Position numbers and translations under genes: made by a program. Below, piece by piece: positions 15,205 to 22,972 of a stretch of 64,000 nucleotides of DNA. Under the pieces are notes generated by a model that had not been told where the DNA came from, searched no databases, and saw only the letters and a list, made by a program, of their open reading frames with translations. Position 1 is the stretch's first letter. Every line of letters begins with the position of its first letter. The stretch comes from Pseudomonas tolaasii NCPPB 2192 (lineage in GTDB: Bacteria; Pseudomonadota; Gammaproteobacteria; Pseudomonadales; Pseudomonadaceae): the NCBI RefSeq assembly GCF_002813445.1, contig NZ_PHHD01000001.1:2666001-2730000 (forward strand). Direction: 5' to 3'.

Positions 15205-15852
15205 ATGGAAAAACCAATGATCCGCATCATTATTGCTGACGATCACCCTATTGTTCGTGTTGGGCAAAAGGTAGTGATCGAGGCAAGTGGCAAGTGCAAA
15301 GTGGTCGGCGAAGCCGACGGGCCCGATCAATTGTTGGAGTTGGTCAACCGTGTGCCCTGCGACGTGATAGTGACCGACTTCGCCATGCCGGGAAATCAGC
15401 AGGCCGATGGGTATGGCCTGTTGGGTTTGTTGAACCGAAAATACCCGGCGGTACCGGTCATCCTGGTGACCATGTTTGCCAATGTCGCCACGCTGCGCGC
15501 GGCATTCAGCCATGGCGCGCGCGGCGTGATCGCCAAAAGCGCTTCCGCCAGGGAGCTGCCCCAGGCTCTGAATGCCGTGGTACAGGGCCGACAATTCGTC
15601 AGCGAATGCCTGCGCGTGCAATTGGACCAGGTGTGTGGTTCGCAACCGACCCAGACGCCAACCCTGTCCGGCAAGGAACAGGAGGTTGTGCGCATGCTCG
15701 CCAGCGGTATGACCGTCAGCCAGATTGCTGCGCGGGTTAATCGCAGTATTTCAACTATCAGCAAACAAAAGAGCACGGCGATGCACCGGCTGTGTATATC
15801 TACCGATGTCGATTTGTTCGCCTATGCACGGGAGACGGGGATGGTGCCTTAG
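15205..15852 (+). CDS. NarL/LuxR-family response regulator (BvgA/RcsB-like)
   Basis: This 215-residue protein has a receiver domain (about 5-125) with D12/D13, phosphoacceptor D58 in VTDFAMPG and K111 in VIAKSAS, and a LuxR-type helix-turn-helix (about 152-212; LSGKEQEVVRMLASGMTVSQIA, RSISTISKQKSTAM). The domain order and the HTH resemble BvgA and RcsB, which receive phosphate through receiver-Hpt relays. It follows the receiver-Hpt gene on the same strand and faces away from the DUF1120 operon, so it is the natural candidate activator of that operon. A second possible start is the ATG at 15217. Confidence 0.9.
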   Translation: MEKPMIRIIIADDHPIVRVGQKVVIEASGKCKVVGEADGPDQLLELVNRVPCDVIVTDFAMPGNQQADGYGLLGLLNRKYPAVPVILVTMFANVATLRAAFSHGARGVIAKSASARELPQALNAVVQGRQFVSECLRVQLDQVCGSQPTQTPTLSGKEQEVVRMLASGMTVSQIAARVNRSISTISKQKSTAMHRLCISTDVDLFAYARETGMVP

Positions 15853-16074
15853 TTAACGGATGGTCGAGGATCAAGTTGCAGGCTCGCACGCTTAAAAGAT
15901 CATTCGTTGAGTTTGTTCAGGCCGTTGTTAGATAAGGGTCAGGCTTTGTGGCGTGATTAAAAGTAGATTGCGCTGCACCACATCTACCTCATTTGCGCGG
16001 TAAATGGGCATGGCTTTGCGCCCGCGGGCAGACTATCGTGCGACACGGATAACCCCAGCGAACGGAGCCTGCCC

Positions 16075-16545
16075 ATGAGTGATGCCCACACCGCCCTGAT
16101 CAACCATTTCTACCAGGCCTTCCAACGCCTGGACGCCGAAGCCATGGCGGCCTGTTATACCGACGATGTGCTATTCAGCGACCCGGCTTTCGGTGAGCTG
16201 CGCGGCCGTGACGCCAGTGACATGTGGCGCATGCTCACCACCCGCGCCAAGGACTTTTCCCTGACTTTCGATAACGTGCGCAGTGATGAGCGCAGCGGCG
16301 GCGCACATTGGGTGGCGACCTACCTGTTCAGCGCCACCGGCAACACGGTGGTCAACGATATCCAGGCGCGCTTTGTGTTTCGCGACGGCAAGATCTGTGA
16401 GCACCACGACAGCTTCGACTTGTGGCGCTGGTCGCGCCAGGCCTTGGGCACCAAGGGCCTGTTGCTCGGTTGGACACCGCTGGTGAAAAACGCCGTGCGC
16501 ACCCAAGCCCTGCGTGGTTTGAAGGCATTCCAGGCCAGTCGTTGA
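16075..16545 (+). CDS. NTF2-like / SnoaL-like domain protein
   Basis: This 156-residue cytoplasmic protein has a single NTF2-like cone fold: an N-terminal helix pair (HFYQAFQRLDAEAMAACYTDDV), the strand FSDPAFGEL and the later FRDGKICEHHDSFDLWRWSRQAL. The family includes small isomerases, hydrolases and pure binding proteins, so no reaction can be assigned. It has its own start after a 222-base gap that shows no other feature, and it is followed by a GIY-YIG gene. A possible ribosome site (GGAG) precedes the ATG. Confidence 0.8.
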   Translation: MSDAHTALINHFYQAFQRLDAEAMAACYTDDVLFSDPAFGELRGRDASDMWRMLTTRAKDFSLTFDNVRSDERSGGAHWVATYLFSATGNTVVNDIQARFVFRDGKICEHHDSFDLWRWSRQALGTKGLLLGWTPLVKNAVRTQALRGLKAFQASR

Positions 16546-16582
16546 TAAGCTGGGGGCTCTTCTGGTTTTGCCGGCTCGACCT

Positions 16583-16858
16583 GTGACTGACACTTCTGAA
16601 CCCAAACCCTGGTTTGTCTACCTGGTACGCGCCGCCAATGGCTCACTGTACTGCGGCATCAGCAACGACCCGTTGCGCCGCTTTGCCATGCACCAGAGCG
16701 GCAAGGGCGCGCGGTTCTTCCTGTCCAGCCCCGCCGTGGCGCTGGTGTACACCGAGCAGTGCGCGAGCAAGGGCGAGGCGTTGCGTCAGGAACGCCTGAT
16801 CAAGAAGCTCAAGAAGAGCGCCAAGGAGTGCCTGGCGGCAACCGGCTCATCCATTTGA
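16583..16858 (+). CDS. GIY-YIG nuclease-superfamily protein, UPF0213/YhbQ type
   Basis: This protein of about 91 residues is a stand-alone GIY-YIG domain: WFVYLVRAANGSLYCGIS (the GIY and YIG strands in variant form), NDPLRRFAMHQSGKGARFF (with the catalytic-type arginine) and EALRQERLIKKLKK (with the metal-binding-type glutamate). Members are associated with DNA nicking, but most are uncharacterised. The start is uncertain: a GTG at 16583 fits homologue length, while a TTG at 16568 is also in frame, and neither has a good ribosome site. Confidence 0.85.
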   Translation: MTDTSEPKPWFVYLVRAANGSLYCGISNDPLRRFAMHQSGKGARFFLSSPAVALVYTEQCASKGEALRQERLIKKLKKSAKECLAATGSSI

Positions 16859-16933
16859 CTGATGGGTTTCAATTACACCCACGGGCATTTTTGCAGGCTA
16901 AGCTAGCGGCTCACTTCTCAAGCGGAGCCTGGC

Positions 16934-17869
16934 ATGTCTGAGTTGATCCTCCACCACTACCCGCAATCTCCTTTCGCCGAAAAAGCCCGGTTGCTGTTGG
17001 GTTTCAAAGGGCTGTCCTGGCATTCGGTGAATATCCCGCCAATGCTGCCCAAGCCTGATCTGACCGCATTGACCGGTGGCTATCGCAAAACGCCCGTGTT
17101 GCAGGTTGGCGCAGACGTTTATTGCGACACGGCACTGATCGCCCGTCGTCTGGAACAGGAAAAAGCCACGCCGGCGCTGTTTCCACTCGGTCAGGAAATG
17201 AATGCCCAGGCGTTTGCCTTCTGGGCCGACAACGTGGTGTTTCACCATGCCGTAAGCCTGGTGTTCCAGCCGGAATCGCTGGCGGTGCGTTTTGCCAAAT
17301 TGCCGCCTGAAATATTGCAGGCGTTGGCCGCCGACCGTGTCGGGTTGTTCACCGGTGGCACCGCGAACAAGATCCCGCCCGAGTTGGCCCGGCATCAGTG
17401 GCCCGCGCTCATGCTGAGGGTAGAGCAGCAATTGCAGCATGAGCAGGGTGATTTTCTGTTCGGCGAGCCGTCGATTGCCGACTTTGCCCTGGCGCACCCG
17501 TTATGGTTTCTCAAAGGCTCGCCAGTGACGGCGCCGTTGGTGGACGAGTATCCGGCGGCGGTTGCCTGGTTGGGACGCGTGCTGGGCTTCGGCCACGGGA
17601 CCCCCAGCGAAATGAGCGCCGAGCAGGCGCTGGAGATCGCGCGTAACGCCACACCGGCCGCTCTGCCGGATGAGGTTTTTGTGGATCCCAATGGCTTTAA
17701 ACCGGGCCAGCAGGTCACCATCAGCGCGACGGACTACGGTGTCGACCCGATCGCCGGCGAGTTGCTGTTTGCCGGGCGTGAAGAGCTGATCCTGCGCCGT
17801 CACGGCGAACGCAGCGGCACGGTGCATGTGCATTTCCCACGCTTGGGTTTTCGCATTCAGGCGCAATAA
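16934..17869 (+). CDS. Glutathione S-transferase family protein
   Basis: This 311-residue protein has a thioredoxin-fold N-terminal GST domain (residues 1-80; HHYPQSPFAEKARLLLGFKG, with the cis-proline region GGYRKTPVLQVG) and an all-helical C-terminal domain (about 90-220; FLFGEPSIADFALAHPLWFL). It then has an extra C-terminal part of about 90 residues (PDEVFVDPNGFKPGQQVTI onward) that ordinary GSTs lack. The candidate catalytic residue is the serine in QSPF. The substrate is unknown. GGAG lies just before the ATG. Confidence 0.85.
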   Translation: MSELILHHYPQSPFAEKARLLLGFKGLSWHSVNIPPMLPKPDLTALTGGYRKTPVLQVGADVYCDTALIARRLEQEKATPALFPLGQEMNAQAFAFWADNVVFHHAVSLVFQPESLAVRFAKLPPEILQALAADRVGLFTGGTANKIPPELARHQWPALMLRVEQQLQHEQGDFLFGEPSIADFALAHPLWFLKGSPVTAPLVDEYPAAVAWLGRVLGFGHGTPSEMSAEQALEIARNATPAALPDEVFVDPNGFKPGQQVTISATDYGVDPIAGELLFAGREELILRRHGERSGTVHVHFPRLGFRIQAQ

Positions 17870-17978
17870 ACAAAATTATTTTCAAAACGGGGTGAGGTAA
17901 ATCCACCGCCCAACCGTGTAGTGCTTGAAACTGCGATCTATTCGCATTAACAGCGTTTTCTACACGGGTTCTCAGAGC

Positions 17979-20393
17979 ATGAAGTCGACGGCGGGCGGTT
18001 GGGTTAAACAGTGGCTGGGAGCCTCGGTATTGGCGGTGTCGGGGCTGGCGTTGCTGCCCCTGGCGGTGGCGCAGGCGCAAGAACAACAGAGCGCCCAGTT
18101 CAACTTTGCCCTGGCAGCCAAGCCGCTGCCTCAGGCTCTGGCGGATTTCAGCCGGGTCACCGGGATCAGCGTGATCTACACCGATGAAGCGCCGTACGGC
18201 TTGAGCGCTCCGGCGGTCAGCGGGCAGATGAGCGCAACCCAGGCCTTGCAACGCTTGCTGGGCAACTCGGGCTTTACCTTCCGCCAGATCGACGCCCGCA
18301 CCCTGGCCCTGGAGCCGGTGCCCACCGACGGTGCCGTCAACCTCGGCGCCACCACCATCAGCGGCGCCAACCCGGCGCAAGACACCACCAGCTACCAGCC
18401 GCCGCCCACCTGCTCGGTCATGCGTTCCCACGGCTTGCTGCTGGAAACCCCGCAAACCGTCAACGTGGTGCCCGCCCAAGTGCTGCGCGATCAACAGCCG
18501 CGCAACCTGGACGACGCCCTGGGCAACATCAGTGGCATCACCCAGGCCAACACCCTCGGCAGCACTCAGGACGCGGTGATGCTGCGCGGCTTTGGCGACA
18601 ACCGTAACGGCTCGATCATGCAGGACGGCATGCCTGTGGTGCAGGGCCGGGCGCTCAACTCCACCGCCGAGCGCGTCGAAGTGCTCAAGGGGCCTTCGTC
18701 GTTGTTGTATGGCATTCAGGACCCGGGGGGCGTGGTCAATATCGTCAGCAAAAAGCCTGAACTGGTGCAATCCACTTCCCTGACGGCGCGCGGCTCGACC
18801 TTCGGCGACGGCAAGAATGGCAGCGGCGGCAACCTCGACACCACCGGGCCCATTGGCGACAGCGGCCTGGCGTATCGCCTGATCGTCGACCATGAAGACG
18901 AAGATTACTGGCGTAACTACGGCACTCACCGCGAGACGCTGGTGGCGCCGTCCCTGGCCTGGTATGGCGACACCACCAAGGTGGTGGCTGCCTATGAGCA
19001 CCGCGAGTTTCTTTCGCCATTCGACCGTGGCACCGCCATCGACCCCAAGACCAACCACCCGCTGAACATCCCCGCGACCCGCCGTCTGGATGAGCCGTTC
19101 AACAACATGGAAGGGCGTTCCGACCTGTACCGCCTGGAAGTCGATCACGACTTGAATGACGACTGGAAAGCCCACTTCGGCTACAGCTGGAACCGCGAAA
19201 CCTACGACGCCAGCCAGGTGCGTGTGGTCAAGGTCAACACCAACGGCACCCTGACCCGCAGCATGGACGGCACCCAGGGCGCGCTGACCACCGACCGCTT
19301 CGCCACGGCCAGCCTCGAAGGCAAGGTCAATGCCGCCGGGATGCAGCATGACCTGGTGTTCGGCCTGGACGACGAGTACCGCAAAATCTACCGCGCCGAC
19401 CTGATTCGCCAGGCGCCGCGTGGCACCTTCAACTACAACGACCCGGTGTACGGCAACGAAGTGGCCGGTACCAAGGTCAGTGCGCCGGACAGCAACCAGA
19501 TGGACCAGTTGCGCAGCGACTCGCTGTTCTTCCAGGACGCCATTCACCTGAACGACCAGTGGATTCTGGTGGGCGGCGCACGCTACCAGATGTACGACCA
19601 ATACGCCGGCAAGGGCGTGCCCTTCACCGCCAACACCGATGGCAACGGCCAGAAGTGGGTACCGCGTGCAGGGCTGGTGTACCGCTACACCGATGAATTG
19701 TCGTTCTACGGCAGCTACACCGAGTCGTTCAAACCCAACTCCACCATCGCACCGCTGGCCAACAAAAGCGTGCTGGACGGCAGCCTGGAGCCGGAGCAAT
19801 CCAAGGCCTGGGAGCTGGGCACCAAGTTCGATATGCCGGGGCGCATCACCGCAAGCGCGGCGTTGTTCAACATCGAAAAACGTAACGTGCTGGTGCAGGT
19901 CGGCGACGGCCTGGCGGCTGTCTACAGCGTGGCGGGCAAAGTCCGCTCGCGCGGCCTGGAACTGGACGCCAGCGGTCAGTTGACCGACAAATGGAGCCTG
20001 ATCGGCAGCTACGCCTACACCGACGCCGAGGTCACCGAAGACCCGACGCTCAAGGGCAACCGCCTGCAGAACGTGGCGAAAAATACCGGTTCGCTGTCGG
20101 CCGTCTACGACTTCGGCAGCATCCTGGGCGGCGACCAACTGCGCGTCGGTGCCGGTGCGCGTTATGTCGGCGAGCGGGCAGGGGACGCGGCCAACAGCTT
20201 CGAACTGCCGAGCTACACCGTGGCCGATGCGTTCGCCAGTTATGACACCAAGGTGGACGGACAGAAGGTCAAGTTCCAGCTCAACGTGAAGAACCTGTTT
20301 GATCGCACGTATTACACCTCCTCGGTGAACACCCAGTTTGTGTCGATCGGAGATGCGCGGCAGGTGTCGGTCTCCAGCACCCTCACGTTCTAA
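17979..20393 (+). CDS. TonB-dependent siderophore receptor with N-terminal signalling (STN) domain
   Basis: This 804-residue outer-membrane receptor has a signal peptide ending near AQAQ (about residue 33). An STN domain follows (about 38-110; FALAAKPLPQALADFSRVTG, SGQMSATQALQRLLGNSG). The plug domain contains ETPQTVNVVPAQVLRDQ and VEVLKGPSSLLYGIQDPGG, and a 22-strand barrel ends in VSVSSTLTF with the terminal phenylalanine. The pattern is that of ferric hydroxamate/pyoverdine-type receptors. The STN domain normally talks to a FecR-type anti-sigma factor, but none is adjacent. I chose the ATG at 17979; an upstream TTG at 17925 is in frame. No convincing Fur box was found in the 109-base gap upstream. 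Confidence 0.9.
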   Translation: MKSTAGGWVKQWLGASVLAVSGLALLPLAVAQAQEQQSAQFNFALAAKPLPQALADFSRVTGISVIYTDEAPYGLSAPAVSGQMSATQALQRLLGNSGFTFRQIDARTLALEPVPTDGAVNLGATTISGANPAQDTTSYQPPPTCSVMRSHGLLLETPQTVNVVPAQVLRDQQPRNLDDALGNISGITQANTLGSTQDAVMLRGFGDNRNGSIMQDGMPVVQGRALNSTAERVEVLKGPSSLLYGIQDPGGVVNIVSKKPELVQSTSLTARGSTFGDGKNGSGGNLDTTGPIGDSGLAYRLIVDHEDEDYWRNYGTHRETLVAPSLAWYGDTTKVVAAYEHREFLSPFDRGTAIDPKTNHPLNIPATRRLDEPFNNMEGRSDLYRLEVDHDLNDDWKAHFGYSWNRETYDASQVRVVKVNTNGTLTRSMDGTQGALTTDRFATASLEGKVNAAGMQHDLVFGLDDEYRKIYRADLIRQAPRGTFNYNDPVYGNEVAGTKVSAPDSNQMDQLRSDSLFFQDAIHLNDQWILVGGARYQMYDQYAGKGVPFTANTDGNGQKWVPRAGLVYRYTDELSFYGSYTESFKPNSTIAPLANKSVLDGSLEPEQSKAWELGTKFDMPGRITASAALFNIEKRNVLVQVGDGLAAVYSVAGKVRSRGLELDASGQLTDKWSLIGSYAYTDAEVTEDPTLKGNRLQNVAKNTGSLSAVYDFGSILGGDQLRVGAGARYVGERAGDAANSFELPSYTVADAFASYDTKVDGQKVKFQLNVKNLFDRTYYTSSVNTQFVSIGDARQVSVSSTLTF

Positions 20394-20427
20394 CCTGGCG
20401 GCGGTGCTGTTGTGGCGACCGGGCTAG

Positions 20428-20563
20428 TTGTGGCGAGCGGGCTTGCCCCGCGTTGGGTGGCGGAGCCGCCCCAATAAAGCCACCGCATACTGTCAGGCAA
20501 AACTCAGCGTCTGGGGGAGGGGCCGCTTCGCGCCCCAACGCGGGGCAAGCCCGCTCGCCACAA
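20428..20563. repeat. REP-type inverted repeat pair
   Basis: Perfect 30-base inverted arms at 20428-20457 and 20534-20563, built on TGTGGCGAGCGGGCTTGCC, flank about 76 bases between the siderophore-receptor and dacB genes. A shortened degenerate copy (TGTGGCGACCGGGCTAG) precedes the first arm. This sequence class differs from the GTGGGAGCTGGCTTGCC class found elsewhere in the window. Confidence 0.85.
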
Positions 20564-20619
20564 GGAGGCAGAGCTGGTAGCGTTGCTGCCACTAAACGCT
20601 CTGTGGGAAAACGTTACTG

Positions 20620-22071
20620 ATGCAGTTGGGCAAATGGATGCACACCGGCGCAATGCTGGTGGGCTTGAGTTTTTTACTGGGAGGCTGCGCAAGTGTTTCG
20701 CGCACCTCAACCTCGCTGGACCAACTGCTTGCCGACCCGGCGTTGCACGGCGCCACGGTGTCGCTGACGGTGCGCGATGCGCAAAGCGGCAAAACGCTGT
20801 ATCAACACAACCCGCGCACGCGGCTGGTGCCGGCCTCCAACCTCAAGTTGCTGACCACCGCCGCCGCCATGGATGTGCTGGGCCCGCAATACCGTTTCGC
20901 CACGCAATTGCTGAGCAACGGCATCCGCCAGGGCGATCGTCTGACGGGCAACTTGTACCTGCGTGGCCTGGGTGACCCGACCCTCCAGTTCGCCGACTAT
21001 CAGGCACTCGCCGCACAACTCGCCAGCCAGGGCATCCGCCAGGTGCAGGGCGACCTGGTGTTCGACGACACCTGGTTTGACGCCGAGCGGCTGGGTGTGG
21101 ACTGGTCCCACGACGACGAAAGCACCTATTACGGCGCGCAGATTTCGGCGTTGACCGTGTCGCCCAACACCGATTTCGACGCCGGCACCGTGCTGGTCAC
21201 GGCCAAGGCACCGGTACGCGGCGGTCAGCCGGTGAGTGTGGAGATTTTCCCGCCCACCGATTACCTGCAACTGAGCAACCGCGCCATCAGCGGGCCGGGC
21301 AACACTTACGCGATCAACCGGCGCCACGGCACCAACCTGCTGCAACTGAGCGGCGCGGTGGTGCCCGGCAAGCAAAGCCAACAATTGATCAGCGTATGGG
21401 AGCCGACGCAACTGGTCGCCAACCTGTTTGAACAGGCCTTGGCGCAGCAGGGGATCAGTGTGGCCGGGCGGCGGATCATCGGCGGCGCAACCCCGGTGGC
21501 CGTCACCGTGCTGGCCGAGCATCAGTCGGCGCCGTTGCAGGAGCTGATCACGCCATTGCTCAAACTGTCGAACAACAACATGTCCGAAGCCTTGCTCAAG
21601 GCCATGGGGCGCAAGGCGTCCAACAGCGGCACGGCGGCGGCGGGCGCGGTGGCGGTGGCCGGGTTCCTCAAGCGTCAGGGGCTGGACACCGCCACCTTGA
21701 ATCAGGTGGATGGTTCGGGGTTGTCGCGGCTTAACCTGGTGTCGTCGCAGACGCTCACTGACGTGCTGCTCGCGGCGAACAAACAGCCATGGTTCAACGC
21801 CTGGTACAACGCGTTGCCGATTGCCGGCAACACCGACCGCATGACCGGCGGCAGCCTGCGCTATCGCCTGCGCGGCACGCCTGTGCAAAACAACCTGCAT
21901 GCCAAGACCGGCTCCATGGGCGGCGTGTCGTCGTTGAGCGGTTACATCACCGACGCCCACGGGCGCCGGTTGGTGTTCTCGATGATCAGCAATAACTATG
22001 TGGTGGCAGGCGCGCAGGTCAAAGCCGTGGAAAACCGCGTGGCGCTGGCCTTGTCACGATGGGGCGATTGA
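20620..22071 (+). CDS. dacB: D-alanyl-D-alanine carboxypeptidase/endopeptidase, PBP4 (DacB) family
   Basis: This 483-residue penicillin-binding protein trims peptide cross-links in the periplasm. The peptidase S13 motifs are present: SxxK at S73-K76 (PASNLKLLT), SNN in LKLSNNNMSE and KTG in HAKTGSMGG. The N-terminus has a lipobox (LLGGC, C23), so it is probably a lipoprotein, unlike E. coli DacB. Length and domain order are normal, with the inserted domains between SxxK and SNN. It converges on the IclR-type gene, with two bases between the stops and no visible terminator. Confidence 0.92.
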   Translation: MQLGKWMHTGAMLVGLSFLLGGCASVSRTSTSLDQLLADPALHGATVSLTVRDAQSGKTLYQHNPRTRLVPASNLKLLTTAAAMDVLGPQYRFATQLLSNGIRQGDRLTGNLYLRGLGDPTLQFADYQALAAQLASQGIRQVQGDLVFDDTWFDAERLGVDWSHDDESTYYGAQISALTVSPNTDFDAGTVLVTAKAPVRGGQPVSVEIFPPTDYLQLSNRAISGPGNTYAINRRHGTNLLQLSGAVVPGKQSQQLISVWEPTQLVANLFEQALAQQGISVAGRRIIGGATPVAVTVLAEHQSAPLQELITPLLKLSNNNMSEALLKAMGRKASNSGTAAAGAVAVAGFLKRQGLDTATLNQVDGSGLSRLNLVSSQTLTDVLLAANKQPWFNAWYNALPIAGNTDRMTGGSLRYRLRGTPVQNNLHAKTGSMGGVSSLSGYITDAHGRRLVFSMISNNYVVAGAQVKAVENRVALALSRWGD

Positions 22072-22072
22072 T

Positions 22073-22852
22073 TCAGGGCTGGTAGCCCATACGCCAGCTT
22101 ACGGCCCGGGTCGCTGCCAGCAACTGCTGCGCTGCTGGGCCATCTTCGTCTGCGTGGAACAGCGAGGTGGGGCCGACCACCGTCATCACCGCCGCCACTT
22201 GCCCGACCGCGTTGAACACCGGCGCCGACAACGCATCAACGCCGGGCATCAGCAAACCATGCACAAAATGCAGGCCACGGCTGCGGATTTGCTCGCAGGC
22301 GCTGGCGTAGGCCTGGTCGTCCGCGAGCGCGTGGGCGGTGCCGGCCTGGATCTCGCGCTCACGCAACTCCACGGTTTCCCGCGACGGCAGATAGGCGCTG
22401 AACACCAGCCCGGTGGACGAACTGAGCAGCGGCAGCACTGAACCCAATTGCGTCACCACCGTGACCGCGCGCACCGCCGGCTCGATCTGCACCACCGTCG
22501 CGCCCTGGTTGCCCCACACCGCCAGGAAGCAGGTTTCGTTCAATTCATCGCGCAGCTCCGCCAGGGGCATCGCGCCGACTTTCAGCACGTCCATGCTGCC
22601 CAGCGCGGCCAACCCCACGCGCAAGGCTTCGCGGCCCAGGCCGTAATGGTTGGTGGCGGCGTTTTGTTCGGCAAACCCCGAAGCGATCAATGCCTGCAGA
22701 TAGCGATGCACCTTGCTCGCCGGCATCTGCACGTGGTCGGCCAGGCGCGACAAGGACGTTGCGGGCGAGAGTTCGGCCAGCGCCTTGAGGATGTCGGTGC
22801 CCACTTCGGCCGAGCGGACTTTCTGTTTACCGGTGTCGCGGGGCTTTTCCAT
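22073..22852 (-). CDS. hmgR: IclR-family regulator, probable HmgR repressor of homogentisate catabolism
   Basis: This 259-residue protein has an N-terminal winged helix (about 15-80; ILKALAELSPATSLSRLADHV, MPASKVHRYLQALIASG) and a C-terminal IclR ligand domain (about 95-255; GTVVQIEP-like GATVVQIEP, GLVFSAYLPS, VNAVGQVAAVMTV-type end). It is divergent from hmgA, as hmgR is in Pseudomonas putida, where homogentisate relieves repression. The ATG at 22852 was chosen for family length; the frame is open to 22915 and no strong ribosome site marks either. The candidate operator is at 22917-22941. Confidence 0.85.
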   Translation of the reverse strand: MEKPRDTGKQKVRSAEVGTDILKALAELSPATSLSRLADHVQMPASKVHRYLQALIASGFAEQNAATNHYGLGREALRVGLAALGSMDVLKVGAMPLAELRDELNETCFLAVWGNQGATVVQIEPAVRAVTVVTQLGSVLPLLSSSTGLVFSAYLPSRETVELREREIQAGTAHALADDQAYASACEQIRSRGLHFVHGLLMPGVDALSAPVFNAVGQVAAVMTVVGPTSLFHADEDGPAAQQLLAATRAVSWRMGYQP

Positions 22853-22916
22853 GGAGGGGCGAGAATCCGAGAGATGAATGGGCGTCTTTATAGCTTGACG
22901 GTCGATAGTGATCAAA

Positions 22917-22941
22917 TTACGTTATGCGTAACTGGATTACG
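22917..22941. promoter_or_regulatory. Triple-arm operator candidate for HmgR
   Basis: Three arms alternate in orientation at ten-base spacing: TTACG (22917-22921), CGTAA (22927-22931) and TTACG (22937-22941). They form two overlapping palindromes with five-base spacers. The site lies 65 bases upstream of hmgR and 31 bases upstream of hmgA, where a bound IclR dimer or tetramer could block both promoters. The arms are certain; the binding protein is inferred. Confidence 0.65.
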
Positions 22942-22972
22942 ATAAAAACAACTTCTGTACAGAGGATGATCC

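Noticed and set aside
17880..17978. Fur box before the siderophore receptor
   Set aside because: AT-rich stretches are present, but none matches the consensus better than chance by eye.
17721..20138. Open frame of 805 codons on the minus strand opposite the siderophore receptor
   Set aside because: The plus-strand receptor has a signal peptide, STN, plug and barrel end; the antisense frame has none of these and is rich in runs typical of reverse-complemented codons.
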